A stretch of 64,000 nucleotides of DNA from DAITAZ01 sp036824045 (lineage in GTDB: Bacteria > Pseudomonadota > Gammaproteobacteria > Burkholderiales > Rhodocyclaceae): the NCBI GenBank assembly GCA_036824045.1, contig DAITAZ010000008.1, positions 35,051-99,050 of the forward strand. The letters are read 5' to 3'. The position numbers and the translations under genes were made by a program. Below, piece by piece: positions 35,506 to 45,379 of this stretch. Position 1 is the stretch's first letter; each line of letters begins with the position of its first letter. Below the pieces are notes generated by a model. That model searched no databases and had not been told where the DNA came from. It saw nothing but the letters and a program-made list of their open reading frames with translations.

Positions 35506-38500
35506 TCAACGCTGAGTTCCAGCGGCACAGCGATCGCGGGAATCGAGCACCAGCTCAGACCCACTGGTCGGGACACCCGCACCAACGGCTACGCCACCAC
35601 AAACCACCTGTACGAGACCACCGCCAGAAGCAGCCTGTTCGCCACCATCCACCTCATTCCATGGGGAAGTGCGCAACGCCAGGATCGCCCCACTGATATT
35701 TCCGTTCGGCGCATTATTCACCGTCGTCGGCGTCGTCGGCGTCGTCGGAGTGGTTGGAGTGGTGGGCGTCGTCGGCGTAACGTTCGGGTCAAGGGGGACG
35801 GAGGTTGACGTGACCGTCAGGGTGCCATTCTTGTACGTCAGCACGTAGTTCTTGGCGCTACCCCCGGACGGAGTGATCGAGTACGCGCCTGCCGTTGCAG
35901 TGCTCCCACCCACCGCATAGGTCAGCCCGGAAACCACGCTCGCCGTGTCGCTGTTCTTCAATCCCGTGATTGTGGAAGAGAAGGTCGGCAGCGAACCACC
36001 CGTACTCATTTGCTTGTCGTCAGCCGTGACCAGCGCACTTGCCTTGTTGACCGTATAGGCCACACCCGTACCCGCTACAAACGCAATACCGGAGGCTCCA
36101 TCCATCGTCAGGCCATCCACGTAACTCACCGTGTAGTTGCCCGCATCGGTGGTCTTGCTGATCGGCGTGAAGTTAGCGGTGCCGGATACTGTCAAGCTCC
36201 CCTGATCCTGACGATCCAGGACTCCCGTCACCGCACCAGCTACACCCGAGAACACGGCGGTAGGATTATCGCCATAGGTGTGGCTATTCGCACCAGAGAT
36301 GCTCGTATCCACAGTGACCGTCGGAGTATTGGCATAGATGAAGCCATTACCGGTTTTGGTGATGGTCGTGGTCGGGCTATACGTCGTGCCGTACTGCCGG
36401 AAATCCGAGACCAAGCCGGAGCCACCGCTGACAGAACGCGCCCCATCCGATTCAGAAATGCTATCGGGAGACTGAGCATATACGAGCCAACGACCAGCGG
36501 AAGCCTGCAACGCGCTCGCACCGCCATCGTTGTAGAAGTTGGTACCCGCCACCACAGTCAGATCACCTTCCGTGGTGGTAACGGAAGACCCCGTCCCAAT
36601 AATGTGGAAGATCTCGCGAGTCTTGATCTTCAGGGGATCTGATGCCGCAAAGGCACCGAACACACCGACGTTCTTCGCTTCCAGATTAATGGAACTGAAC
36701 CCATCCGCAAAAATGCGGTTGTCCGGATCCAAGAATGCATTCGTGTGGAAGCCGCTCGTAGCATCCACATCTGCACCGATGAAGAAGATGCCGTCAGTAG
36801 CTGCCGGAGTAATATTCAGCGCACCACTCGACTTGAAGGTCACGCCCGAATGGGTCGGCAGATTGCGGTAGATGTTGTCCACAACCAGGTTCAGCGGCCC
36901 CGTGCCACCATCAACAGTGATCGCGCCATCGCTCGAACCAGCACTCTGATTCAGGTACAAGGCGGTGCGACCCAAGGCTGCGATGGCATTAATGGTGACC
37001 CCACCGGACTCGGACTGAATCAGCGTCCGCCCGGCACCTTCGGTATGGTTCAGCACAACGGCGGCAGACCCGTCGGTCTGCGGATACGGCCCATTCTCCC
37101 CGGACCCTCCCTTGCCGGTGATGACAATCCCGCCCTTCGCTAGGATGGAAATGTCGTTACTGATCGACACTCCCCAAGTGGTACTCGGATGATGGCTGGC
37201 GTGACTCGCGTCCCCCGTAATGGTGATGGCGTCTGCTGCAGTACTCGTGCTCGACAGAAGCATCGTAGCGGAGTTGCCCGAGTGCATCCCGACACCAATC
37301 CCGGCGTTGCCACCATCATGAGTAATCGTCACGCCTTCGATCTTGATCTTACCTGCGCCGGCATTAATGGTGGTGTTCCCGCTTTCCAGCGCAGCGAGGT
37401 AAACACCAAACGCTTCCTGAGGCGCGCCGCTCGGGCCAAAAATCTGATCGGTGTTATCCGTGCCGCTGGTAGCGGAATGTCCCTTGATCAGCACGTCACC
37501 ACCCTTGGTGTTGATCGAGGAATTTACGATCATTACACCGTTCTGGGCGCCGTCGTGGCCCACCGCATAGCCTTCGCCGGAAGCACCACCAACCAGCTTC
37601 AGGGCGCCACCGTTGGTGTCGATCATCGCACCGCGCAATGAAATACGACCCGTCTCAGCATCTGTCGCCCGCGCTTGCAGGGTCAGATCCAGCTTGCCAG
37701 CAGTACTAGTGATTTCAACGCCGTTGTTGATCAGGATATCCCGCTCGGCCTTCAGCGTCAGCGCAGCATCGCCGCCAGCTGATTTGGCAATGCTGGCAGC
37801 AACGGTGATATCCCCATTGCCAGCCGCGTTCACCACACCGACGGAAGGCGTAGCGGTTTCAACCGTAACGCTGGTTCCGGTATTCAGAGCCCCTTCGATC
37901 GTCCCGGCGGCAGCCGCGTCGATCGTGACATCATTGGGGTCGATCAGCCACAGACCGCCCTGCCCGTTGGCAGCCCCTGCATCCACATTGCCCGCGATGT
38001 GAACCGTTCCCCGGCTGGATGTTTCGATGAACCCACCGTCACCGCCCGCGACGCCACCACGCGCCTTGATCGTGCCGAACACATTGGTGACGGTGTCGGA
38101 CATGGCGACGACCGTACCGCCATTGCCACGCCCGGTAGCGGAGGCGTCCACCAGCGAACCCGCACCGAAGTTGATGCTGCCACCCGAAAGATCCACGGAA
38201 CCGCCACCGGCCTTGCCGGTAACATCGACAGTGCCGTTGATGTTCAGTGCGCCGGAGGTTGCCAGTTTGACCGCGCCGCCCAGACCCTCCAGGGATTTGG
38301 CCTCGACCACGCCATTTTGATTGATGGCGGCGCTAAACAGCGCATCGGCCGCGGAGGCGGACATCAGCACTTGACCGTCCGGAGCCTGGATCAGATGGCC
38401 GTTCTCGATCAAGGTATTGATCTGAGCGGGGGTCACTTCTACCTGCACCAGCCGGTCACCCGCGAAATCAAGCGACACCTTCTCACCCGCCGCCAGCGCA

Positions 38501-39123
38501 GCCATGCTGGAAGTCGCCGTGATCACGCCTTCATTGCGGACCTCCGGGGCCAGCAATGCCACATAACCACCGGTGATGGTGCCCTGGTTCACAACCGAGC
38601 CGGTCGCGCCATTCCGATTGAACTCCATTTTCCCGGCAAGGAAATCGGAATTACGGATGTCCATCGCCGAAGCGACGATCCCGCCAACATCGACACGAGA
38701 ACCCTGACCGAACAGGACCCCATTGGGGTTCACCAGAACCACCTGACCATTCGCGGTCAGTTTGCCGAAGATGGACGAGGGATCGGTAGACAGCACCCGA
38801 TTCAAGGCCACCGCTGAACTGTTCGGCTGGGCAAAATTGACCTGCGCGTCAGACCCGATATTGAAGGTCTGCCACTGGAGAATCGCCTTGGAGGAGGTCT
38901 GATTCACATCCATGCGCGCGGCCGACTGCGTGATCGCAGCCTGACCAGCCACCACGGCGCCGGCCGTCGGCAGCTCCGTAGCACCCGGAGCGGCAAAAGC
39001 CGGGGACATCACCGGGGCCAGCAGCGTCAGCAGCAGGCGGGAAAAGCGGCGCCCGGCTTGACGACGATAGGTCAGACGGAAACGCCCCATCCGCACCACA
39101 AAGGACTCTTTTTGGTTAGACAT
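35506..39123 (-). CDS. two-partner secretion exoprotein (TpsA, filamentous haemagglutinin type)
   Basis: The 1205-residue protein has an extended signal peptide (basic MGRFRLTYRRQAGRRFSRLL, then a hydrophobic core ending SPAFAA). A TPS haemagglutination domain follows (about 45-300) with the NPNG box VLVNPNGVLFGQGSRVDVGG. The middle is a long beta-helix rich in Gly, Thr and Asn. MBG-type repeats lie at about 965-1105, then six PTT units (1117-1134). The only two cysteines are C1175 and C1199, close to the C-terminus, as in HMW1-type adhesins that stay anchored. It is probably exported by the TpsB encoded 27 bp upstream. AGGAG precedes the ATG. Confidence 0.9.
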   Translation of the reverse strand: MSNQKESFVVRMGRFRLTYRRQAGRRFSRLLLTLLAPVMSPAFAAPGATELPTAGAVVAGQAAITQSAARMDVNQTSSKAILQWQTFNIGSDAQVNFAQPNSSAVALNRVLSTDPSSIFGKLTANGQVVLVNPNGVLFGQGSRVDVGGIVASAMDIRNSDFLAGKMEFNRNGATGSVVNQGTITGGYVALLAPEVRNEGVITATSSMAALAAGEKVSLDFAGDRLVQVEVTPAQINTLIENGHLIQAPDGQVLMSASAADALFSAAINQNGVVEAKSLEGLGGAVKLATSGALNINGTVDVTGKAGGGSVDLSGGSINFGAGSLVDASATGRGNGGTVVAMSDTVTNVFGTIKARGGVAGGDGGFIETSSRGTVHIAGNVDAGAANGQGGLWLIDPNDVTIDAAAAGTIEGALNTGTSVTVETATPSVGVVNAAGNGDITVAASIAKSAGGDAALTLKAERDILINNGVEITSTAGKLDLTLQARATDAETGRISLRGAMIDTNGGALKLVGGASGEGYAVGHDGAQNGVMIVNSSINTKGGDVLIKGHSATSGTDNTDQIFGPSGAPQEAFGVYLAALESGNTTINAGAGKIKIEGVTITHDGGNAGIGVGMHSGNSATMLLSSTSTAADAITITGDASHASHHPSTTWGVSISNDISILAKGGIVITGKGGSGENGPYPQTDGSAAVVLNHTEGAGRTLIQSESGGVTINAIAALGRTALYLNQSAGSSDGAITVDGGTGPLNLVVDNIYRNLPTHSGVTFKSSGALNITPAATDGIFFIGADVDATSGFHTNAFLDPDNRIFADGFSSINLEAKNVGVFGAFAASDPLKIKTREIFHIIGTGSSVTTTEGDLTVVAGTNFYNDGGASALQASAGRWLVYAQSPDSISESDGARSVSGGSGLVSDFRQYGTTYSPTTTITKTGNGFIYANTPTVTVDTSISGANSHTYGDNPTAVFSGVAGAVTGVLDRQDQGSLTVSGTANFTPISKTTDAGNYTVSYVDGLTMDGASGIAFVAGTGVAYTVNKASALVTADDKQMSTGGSLPTFSSTITGLKNSDTASVVSGLTYAVGGSTATAGAYSITPSGGSAKNYVLTYKNGTLTVTSTSVPLDPNVTPTTPTTPTTPTTPTTPTTVNNAPNGNISGAILALRTSPWNEVDGGEQAASGGGLVQVVCGGVAVGAGVPTSGSELVLDSRDRCAAGTQR
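35722..35775 (-). repeat. six 9-bp units encoding Pro-Thr-Thr
   Basis: Six tandem 9-bp units (residues 1117-1134 of TpsA) encode Pro-Thr-Thr, reading on the plus strand as variations of CGTCGTCGG and AGTGGTTGG. Third positions vary, so it is a slightly diverged microsatellite and can vary in copy number by slippage without frameshift. It probably forms a stiff surface linker. Confidence 0.85.
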
Positions 39124-39150
39124 CTGTTAACTCCTGGGAAACCGGGCGGA

Positions 39151-40839
39151 TTAGAAATATTTGGTGGCCAGCAACCAGAGGCGAGCGTGACGGCTCTTGC
39201 CTTCACTGTCCTTGCCGTTGGCGTCAACACCCGGGTTGGTGCCAAGGGGCTGTGCAGCCATGACACGAACGGAGAAATCGTTCGCCTTCGCCCACTGGAC
39301 CCCAACACCGACACTGCTCAAGGTGTAGCGATTGCGCGCAGAAGTGTTCGCGGAATTCCAGCCAGCCCAAGTGTTCTTGTTCACCTGGACGCCGCCCGCA
39401 TCAGCAAACGCGAAGAGCGACACGGTATCCTTGATCTGCTTGCGCAGTTCCACGTTCAGCAGCCAGCCGTTGTCCCCAGCCGCTTCCGTCACAGCGTAAC
39501 CGCGTACCCCCATGGGGCCGCCCAGCACGAACTTCTCGGAAGCGTCGAGGTTCTTGTCGGCAAACTGGGCAGACAGACCCGCACTCAGGCTCACCGTGTT
39601 GCTCAGGGCCTGCAGGCGTCCCACATTCGCAGTCAGCTTGTTGTAGTGGCCTTTGCGCTTGGTGGTCAGCGCGTCGGCAGCGCGGTCGCCGTCGTTGCGC
39701 AAGGTCAGGTAGCCAGCAGTCAAGCCAGCCCCAAAAGTGGTCACCCCACTTTGATCCGGCGCATCGCCGAAGAAATTGAGGCTGGTCACCTTCGCACGGC
39801 GATTGTTCAGTTCAACCCCGCTGGCCTCGTTCTTGAATACCTTGTCGTCAAACGTCAGCTGCGCAGTGAGGTTGAGATCCCGCTTGCGGGCGATGGGATA
39901 AAGCCCCTTCAGCCCCCAGCCGTGCGCCTCACCCTTGGTGTCAGGCAGCACTGCACCGTTGACCACGCGATAGTCAAGACCGAAAGCATTCACGCCCACC
40001 TTCGCACCCTTCGAGCCGACCGGAAGCAGATACTCGCCCCGCAGGTACTGCATCCCTTCGCTCACGCTGGCGCTGGCAAGGAATTGATCCCCCAGTTTGA
40101 ACGGGCTGTTCAGCACCAGGTTTGCACCCAGCCGCTCACGCCCCGTGGCGTAGTTGCCGGCGTTATCAAGGCTCACCGCCCCCGCAACGAAGGGCACGGG
40201 CGCCAGCTTGACCTTGACCTTGGTCGACCCGGGCTGATCCCCGGCAGTCAGCAACGCACTCGCCTGGGCACCCGCCAATTCGTTGAGCCGGGCAGTTTCT
40301 TCGGCGACCTGATCCAGGTTCACCACCCCACCCGTCACCTCGCCCTCATAGAAGGATCTGGCGCGCTCGGCGGAAACACGCACACCGTCGGCGCTTTCCA
40401 CGTCAAGGCCGGCAAACTTGGCTTCGATCACGGCGATTTCCACGACACCATCGGCCATGGCTTGCTGCGGCAGGTAGGCACGTGCCAGGACGCCCTGGGC
40501 ACGATAGTGCTCAGCCACCTTGCGAGCTGCGGCAGAGAGGTCCGCGAAGGTCTGCTCCTTGCCTGAAAATGGCGCCACCAGCCCCTGCAAAGTCGCCTCA
40601 TCTACCAGCGTCGCACCGGAAAACCGGAAGCCCTTGACCGCGACACGGCGGGAGTCTTGAGCGACTGGCGCTGCGGCCTGATCGGCGGAAACCTCACCAG
40701 CCGGCTTGGCCGGCAATTGGGGCGCAGCACGCTGAACGTCACGCAGTTGCGTCCCAGCGTCGGTCTGAGCCAAAGCTCCGCCGGTCCAGACCAGGCACGA
40801 CGCGAGCACGCAGGATGAAATCGGTCGAATGGAAGACAT
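39151..40839 (-). CDS. two-partner secretion outer-membrane transporter (TpsB, ShlB/FhaC/HecB family)
   Basis: The 562-residue protein begins with a signal peptide ending around GGALAQ (residues 1-25). A POTRA domain follows (about 68-140: VAVKGFRFSGATLVDEATLQ, then YRAQGVLARAYLPQQAM). A C-terminal 16-strand beta-barrel ends in LWLLATKYF, with a terminal aromatic residue typical of BamA substrates. The diagnostic MGVRGY motif of the inward loop lies near residue 445. It precedes tpsA by 27 bp, so the two are co-transcribed. A weak GGGTAA lies before the ATG. Confidence 0.92.
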   Translation of the reverse strand: MSSIRPISSCVLASCLVWTGGALAQTDAGTQLRDVQRAAPQLPAKPAGEVSADQAAAPVAQDSRRVAVKGFRFSGATLVDEATLQGLVAPFSGKEQTFADLSAAARKVAEHYRAQGVLARAYLPQQAMADGVVEIAVIEAKFAGLDVESADGVRVSAERARSFYEGEVTGGVVNLDQVAEETARLNELAGAQASALLTAGDQPGSTKVKVKLAPVPFVAGAVSLDNAGNYATGRERLGANLVLNSPFKLGDQFLASASVSEGMQYLRGEYLLPVGSKGAKVGVNAFGLDYRVVNGAVLPDTKGEAHGWGLKGLYPIARKRDLNLTAQLTFDDKVFKNEASGVELNNRRAKVTSLNFFGDAPDQSGVTTFGAGLTAGYLTLRNDGDRAADALTTKRKGHYNKLTANVGRLQALSNTVSLSAGLSAQFADKNLDASEKFVLGGPMGVRGYAVTEAAGDNGWLLNVELRKQIKDTVSLFAFADAGGVQVNKNTWAGWNSANTSARNRYTLSSVGVGVQWAKANDFSVRVMAAQPLGTNPGVDANGKDSEGKSRHARLWLLATKYF

Positions 40840-41372
40840 GAATGCTTACCCGTTTTATGGAAGAGTTGTTGTGACGACGGCGATCTCCTTGTGCAGCAGA
40901 TGCAGCGACTTTAACGCCCTCGTTCAATTTGCATGCTAGCAAAGGGATACAGCCAAAACAATGCGCAAATGGCAGCAATCGTCAAGTCGCCGTGAAACGC
41001 GTCACAACCGCCAAATTGCAGCGGATACGCGCCTTTCCGCACCCCGTCGCCACTTGGAGACACTCTATTTTGTCATACTTTGCGGCGCCATCCTGCCCCG
41101 TTTTCAGGCATTCTTGAACCGCCGCTTTGACTACAGCAAGCGGAAAAAATGCCTACGGACTGCGTCCGCTGGCTTCTGACGTGGTGTCGGAACCGCCCTG
41201 AGTAGTGCTCCGCGCCGATCCGATGAGAAACGATGTTCTACATTGATCCGCACACCGGATGCCTTGATCAGACGCCGCCTTGTCGGTCCGAAAGGGGGGC
41301 GCTGCCCGCATGTCCGGCACCGCAACGCATCGCCCCCGGCGAGCAAGGCTTATTGACCCGTGCCATGCAGCA
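40840..41372. other. 533-bp intergenic region upstream of tpsB
   Basis: No gene is supported here; open frames on both strands lack family resemblance. It holds the tpsBA promoter (40933-40961). Downstream of iorAB there is only a weak terminator candidate: CGGAC/GTCCG (41156-41160 and 41164-41168) with a six-U run displaced by about six bases on the minus strand. AT content is higher around 41030-41150 than in the flanking genes. Confidence 0.6.
40933..40961 (-). promoter_or_regulatory. candidate tpsBA promoter
   Basis: On the minus strand TTGTTT (40956-40961) and TAGCAT (40933-40938) are separated by 17 bases, about 95 bases upstream of the tpsB ATG. The -10 is flanked by an inverted repeat TTTGC/GCAAA, which could be an operator. 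This is a by-eye match. Confidence 0.5.
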
Positions 41373-44300
41373 TCAGGTTTTGGCGCGAATCTCGTTTTCC
41401 ATGCGTCCCGCCCCGGGCGCCCGGCTATGCACGATATCGACAGAGTCGATCCCCAGCTGCGAGCGGATTGCCTCTCGCATACGGCGGGCCTGGCCCACGC
41501 CCTCCATCTTCACCGGACCAAACCCGCGAATCTGATCAGGCAATGCAGCCCACTGAACCAGCACAGGGAGGATTTCCGCGTTCATCCGCGTGAGCATTTC
41601 GCCCACGTCCTGCTCATACTCAGTGATCAATTCCCGCTCCGTCCTGCGCTCGGCGGTCCACCCAAATGGATCGCACCACCGCCCCCGTAACCATTTCAGC
41701 CGGGACAAGGTGCCGAAGAACTTCATCACCCAAGGGCCATAACTCCGCTTGCGGGGCCGGCCCGAGCCAGGGTCCATGTCGGCCAGGAAAGGGGGCGCAA
41801 GATGAACCCGGACCTGGAAGTCCCCCTCGAACACCGCCTGCAATTGCGCCTGGAATGCTGGGTCGGCGTACAGCCGGGCCACCTCATATTCATCCTTGTA
41901 CGCCAACAACCGGAAATACCCCCGTGCAACGGCGGTCGCCAACGCCTCGCTCCCCAAAGGCGCTTCAGCCTTGCGCACGCGCTCCAGCAGTGCGCGATAG
42001 CGGTCAGCGTAGGCTTGGTCCTGGTAGGCCACCAAGTAGCGCGCGCGATGCTCGATCAGGTTGTCCAGCCCAGGCGGTTCGGCGGCCGGAAGATCCACGA
42101 GTCCGGCAAAGGACTCAACTGCCGACAGGTCGTGGGCGGCCCGCCGCCCCCACAGAAAAGCGCTGAGGTTCATTGCCACGGCCGTTCCATTGAGCTCAAT
42201 CGCTCTTTCCAGCGCCGCCCGGCTCACCGGGATCAAGCCTTCCTGCCAGGCAAATCCGAGCAAGAACAGGTTTGTCGCAATACCGTCACCCGCGATGCGG
42301 GTCGCCAGACGAGCCGCATCGACGAAACGAGCGCGTCCATCCCCCACCGCCTCACAGATCAGTTGCTCCATGCGGCGCCCGGGAAACTGCCAGTCCGGAT
42401 TGCGCGTGAACTCGGCAGTCGGTGTCCTGGCGCGATTGACCACGACCCGCGAAACATCCGCCTGCAACTTGGCGAGAGCGTCCTGGCTGGCGCTCACCAC
42501 CAGATCGCCCCCGATGAGCGCGTCCGCCTCGCCGGAAGCAATCCGCACCGCGTACAAATCGTCCGGACGATCCGCGATCCGCACGTGGGAGAACACGGCG
42601 CCACCCTTTTGGGCCAGCCCCGTCATGTCCAGCACGGTCACACCTTTGCCGTCCAGGTGAGCAGCGGTGCCGATCAATGCGCCAAGCGTGATCACTCCAG
42701 TCCCGCCAACCCCGGTGATCAGGATGCTGTACGGCCGGGCGGTTCCCGGCAGGACCGGTTCCGGCAGGCCGGCGAATCCGCTTTCATCCCCGTCCCGCGC
42801 CCGGCCCCGCCGCAGGCGCCCCCCTTCGATGGTGACAAAGCTCGGGCAAAAGCCCTTGAGGCAGGAAAAATCCTTGTTGCAGGCGGATTGATCGATGGCA
42901 CGTTTACGCCCCAACTCGGTTTCCACCGGCACCACAGCCAGGCAATTCGATTGCTTGCTGCAGTCCCCACAGCCCTCGCAGACCGCCGGATTGATGAACA
43001 CCCGTCGGGGTGGATCCGGATATAGCCCCCGCTTGCGCCGTCTCCGTTTTTCGGCAGCACAGGTCTGATCGTAGATCAGCGCGGAAACGCCCGGCGTGAC
43101 CCGCAATTCCCGTTGCACCAGCTCCAGTTCGTCCCGGTGACGAATGGGCACGCCATGAGGCAGCTCCGCCGGGCCATAAGCCCGGGCGCTCCCATCCGTC
43201 ACCACCACCATGTTGCGCACGCCCTCGGCCCATAGTTGCTGCACGATGGCCGGCACACTCAGATCGCCATCCACGTGCTGCCCCCCCGTCATGGCGACCG
43301 CGTCGTTGTACAGGATCTTGTAGGTGATGTTGGTGCGCGCCGCCACGGCTTGCCGAATGGCAAGAATGCCGGAATGGAAGTAAGTGCCGTCACCCAGGTT
43401 GGCGAAGATATGCCGGGTCTCGGTGAATGGCGCCTGGCCCACCCAGGTTACGCCCTCCCCTCCCATATGGGTGAAGGTCTCCGTGCGCCGATCCATCCAC
43501 ACCGTCATGTAGTGGCAACCGATTCCCGCCACGGCTCGGCTTCCCTCCGGCACCACAGTGGAGGTGTTGTGCGGGCACCCGGGGCAGAACCAGGGCGTGC
43601 GCGCAACAGGCAGCACCGCCCGACTGAGCGCCTGCTCCTTGGCCTCGAGAAACGCCAGGCGGGCACGGATTCGGGGGGAGGTGACGAAACGGGCAATCCG
43701 GGCAGCAATGACCTTGGCGATCATTGCCGGCGTCAGCTCGTTGTTGGCGGGCAGCAGCCAATGACCATGCGGAAGCGCCCACTCCCCCTTCTCATCGAAC
43801 TTGCCGATCACCCGCGGGCGCACATCCTCCCGCCAGTTGTAGAGTTCTTCCTTAAGCTGGTATTCGAGGAGCTGACGCTTTTCTTCGACCACCAGGATCT
43901 CGTCCAACCCTTCAGCGAAGTGACGCACCCCTTCCGACTCCAAGGGCCAGACCATGCCCACCTTGAACAGGCGGATGCCAATGGCCGCGGCCAGCGCCTC
44001 ATCGATCCCCAGGTCGTCCAGCGCCTGACGAACATCGAGATAGCTCTTGCCAGCGGTGATGATCCCCAGGCGCGGCTCCGGCGCATCGATGACGATCCGG
44101 TTCAGGCCGTTTGCCCGGCAGTAGGCCAGCGCCGCGTAGAGCTTGTAGTTGAGCAGCCGTTCTTCCTGCTGCAAGGGCGGATCGGGCCAGCGGATGTTGA
44201 GCCCCTCCGACGGCATCTCGAAATCTTCGGGGAGGCGAACCTGCACCCGGTTCGGGTCCACGTCCACCGTGGCGGAGGACTCCACCGTATCGGCGACGGC

Positions 44301-44906
44301 CTTGAAGGCCACCCAACAGCCCGAGTAGCGGGACAAGGCCCAGCCATGCACACCCAGGTCCAGGTACTCCTGAACGCTGGCGGGCGCCAGTACCGGCATC
44401 ATGACCGCCTTGAACAGATGCTCCGTCTGGTGCGGCAGCGTTGAGGAGCGGGCGGCATGATCGTCCCCCGCCACCACCAGCACCCCGCCTTGCCGGGCGC
44501 TGCCGGCCGCGTTGGCATGACGAAACACATCTCCGCAACGATCCACACCCGGCCCCTTGCCGTACCACATGGCAAAGACACCGTCGCAGGTCGCCCCGGG
44601 ATTCAGATTAACCTGCTGGCTGCCCCACACCGCTGTCGCGGCCAAGTCCTCATTCACACCCGGCTGGAAGACGATACGGTGTGATTCAAGGTACTTGCGG
44701 GCCTTCCACAGGGTCTGATCCAGCCCGCCCAGGGGGGAGCCCCGGTAACCGGAGACAAAGCCTGCCGTATCGAGCCCGGCGGCCAGGTCACGCTCCCGTT
44801 GCAGCATGGGCAACCGGACCAGCGCCTGGTAGCCGGTGAGAAACACCCGGCCGCGATCAGTAAATCGGTCATCGAGCGTGGAGCGGGCAAGATCGCGTTC
44901 AGCCAT
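41373..44906 (-). CDS. iorAB: indolepyruvate ferredoxin oxidoreductase, fused alpha/beta
   Basis: The 1177-residue enzyme oxidatively decarboxylates aryl-pyruvates (indolepyruvate, phenylpyruvate) to aryl-acetyl-CoA with ferredoxin as acceptor. The N-terminal pyrimidine domain starts ARSTLDDRFTDRGRVFLTGY. The thiamine diphosphate domain lies at about 460-560 (GIGCHYMTVWMDRRTETFTH, NLGDGTYFHSG). A ferredoxin-like segment at about 642-690 has CEGCGDCSKQSNC and CNKDFSCLKGFC. The gamma domain (about 735-930) starts ILITGVGGTGVITLGALIGT. I chose the ATG at 44906 with GGAGGA upstream. The fused form is common in betaproteobacteria. It could supply phenylacetyl-CoA from phenylalanine. Confidence 0.92.
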   Translation of the reverse strand: MAERDLARSTLDDRFTDRGRVFLTGYQALVRLPMLQRERDLAAGLDTAGFVSGYRGSPLGGLDQTLWKARKYLESHRIVFQPGVNEDLAATAVWGSQQVNLNPGATCDGVFAMWYGKGPGVDRCGDVFRHANAAGSARQGGVLVVAGDDHAARSSTLPHQTEHLFKAVMMPVLAPASVQEYLDLGVHGWALSRYSGCWVAFKAVADTVESSATVDVDPNRVQVRLPEDFEMPSEGLNIRWPDPPLQQEERLLNYKLYAALAYCRANGLNRIVIDAPEPRLGIITAGKSYLDVRQALDDLGIDEALAAAIGIRLFKVGMVWPLESEGVRHFAEGLDEILVVEEKRQLLEYQLKEELYNWREDVRPRVIGKFDEKGEWALPHGHWLLPANNELTPAMIAKVIAARIARFVTSPRIRARLAFLEAKEQALSRAVLPVARTPWFCPGCPHNTSTVVPEGSRAVAGIGCHYMTVWMDRRTETFTHMGGEGVTWVGQAPFTETRHIFANLGDGTYFHSGILAIRQAVAARTNITYKILYNDAVAMTGGQHVDGDLSVPAIVQQLWAEGVRNMVVVTDGSARAYGPAELPHGVPIRHRDELELVQRELRVTPGVSALIYDQTCAAEKRRRRKRGLYPDPPRRVFINPAVCEGCGDCSKQSNCLAVVPVETELGRKRAIDQSACNKDFSCLKGFCPSFVTIEGGRLRRGRARDGDESGFAGLPEPVLPGTARPYSILITGVGGTGVITLGALIGTAAHLDGKGVTVLDMTGLAQKGGAVFSHVRIADRPDDLYAVRIASGEADALIGGDLVVSASQDALAKLQADVSRVVVNRARTPTAEFTRNPDWQFPGRRMEQLICEAVGDGRARFVDAARLATRIAGDGIATNLFLLGFAWQEGLIPVSRAALERAIELNGTAVAMNLSAFLWGRRAAHDLSAVESFAGLVDLPAAEPPGLDNLIEHRARYLVAYQDQAYADRYRALLERVRKAEAPLGSEALATAVARGYFRLLAYKDEYEVARLYADPAFQAQLQAVFEGDFQVRVHLAPPFLADMDPGSGRPRKRSYGPWVMKFFGTLSRLKWLRGRWCDPFGWTAERRTERELITEYEQDVGEMLTRMNAEILPVLVQWAALPDQIRGFGPVKMEGVGQARRMREAIRSQLGIDSVDIVHSRAPGAGRMENEIRAKT

Positions 44907-45379
44907 GGCAGGCTTCCTCCAAAAATCGTGTCTTTGGGTGCTGTGCGCCGTCCCTTGTGGGGACATGAGGTAGACGCTAGCACCGGGAAAACGTGCCCCG
45001 CATTCTGGTTTTCCCGGACCGCAAGACGACCCTGCACCGACGCTGAGTCATCCTGGTTGGCCTCGCGCGCCGAGCGCCCGCTTCAACTCAGGGTTTCTTG
45101 CGTGCCGCTTGCATCTCCGGCAGGTGATCATCCACGACCAGCACCCACGAAAGCTCCTGCTGGCCGGGCGCCAGCGCGGATGTGACACACTTCCTTCTAA
45201 GTAACGAGGGACAGGGCATAGAGTCCGCACCCGAAACATGGGGATCGACTAAAGTATTGGCCCTTTTGTGCCGCCACTTTGGCAGGCGGATCGCCATCCG
45301 GCACCTTCGGTCCTCCGGCCCCGACTCCGATCCGCTCTCACCCTCATCGACGAACACTCAAGCTAAGGGAGTAACTCAA
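44907..45379. other. 473-bp divergent intergenic region with an inverted repeat
   Basis: The region separates iorAB from the divergent polysaccharide genes. It contains a perfect 10-bp inverted repeat, CCGGGAAAAC (44983-44992) and GTTTTCCCGG (45008-45017), 76 bases before the iorAB start. A minus-strand frame ending at 45088 reads ELSWVLVVDDHLPEMQAARK and could be a gene relic, but has no visible start or match. AAGGGAG at 45366-45372 is the ribosome binding site of the next plus-strand gene. Confidence 0.55.
44983..45017. promoter_or_regulatory. 10-bp inverted repeat upstream of iorAB
   Basis: Two perfect 10-bp arms are separated by 15 bases in the iorAB upstream region. There is no U-tract on either strand, so it resembles an operator for a dimeric regulator or a leader hairpin more than a terminator. 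Function is not known. Confidence 0.45.

Noticed and set aside
41131..41346. A 71-codon minus-strand frame between iorAB and tpsB
   Set aside because: No ribosome binding site or family resemblance, and it crosses a hairpin candidate.
45182..45379. A 66-codon upstream extension of the methyltransferase
   Set aside because: The segment is not like the family, and a good ribosome binding site directly precedes the TTG at 45380.
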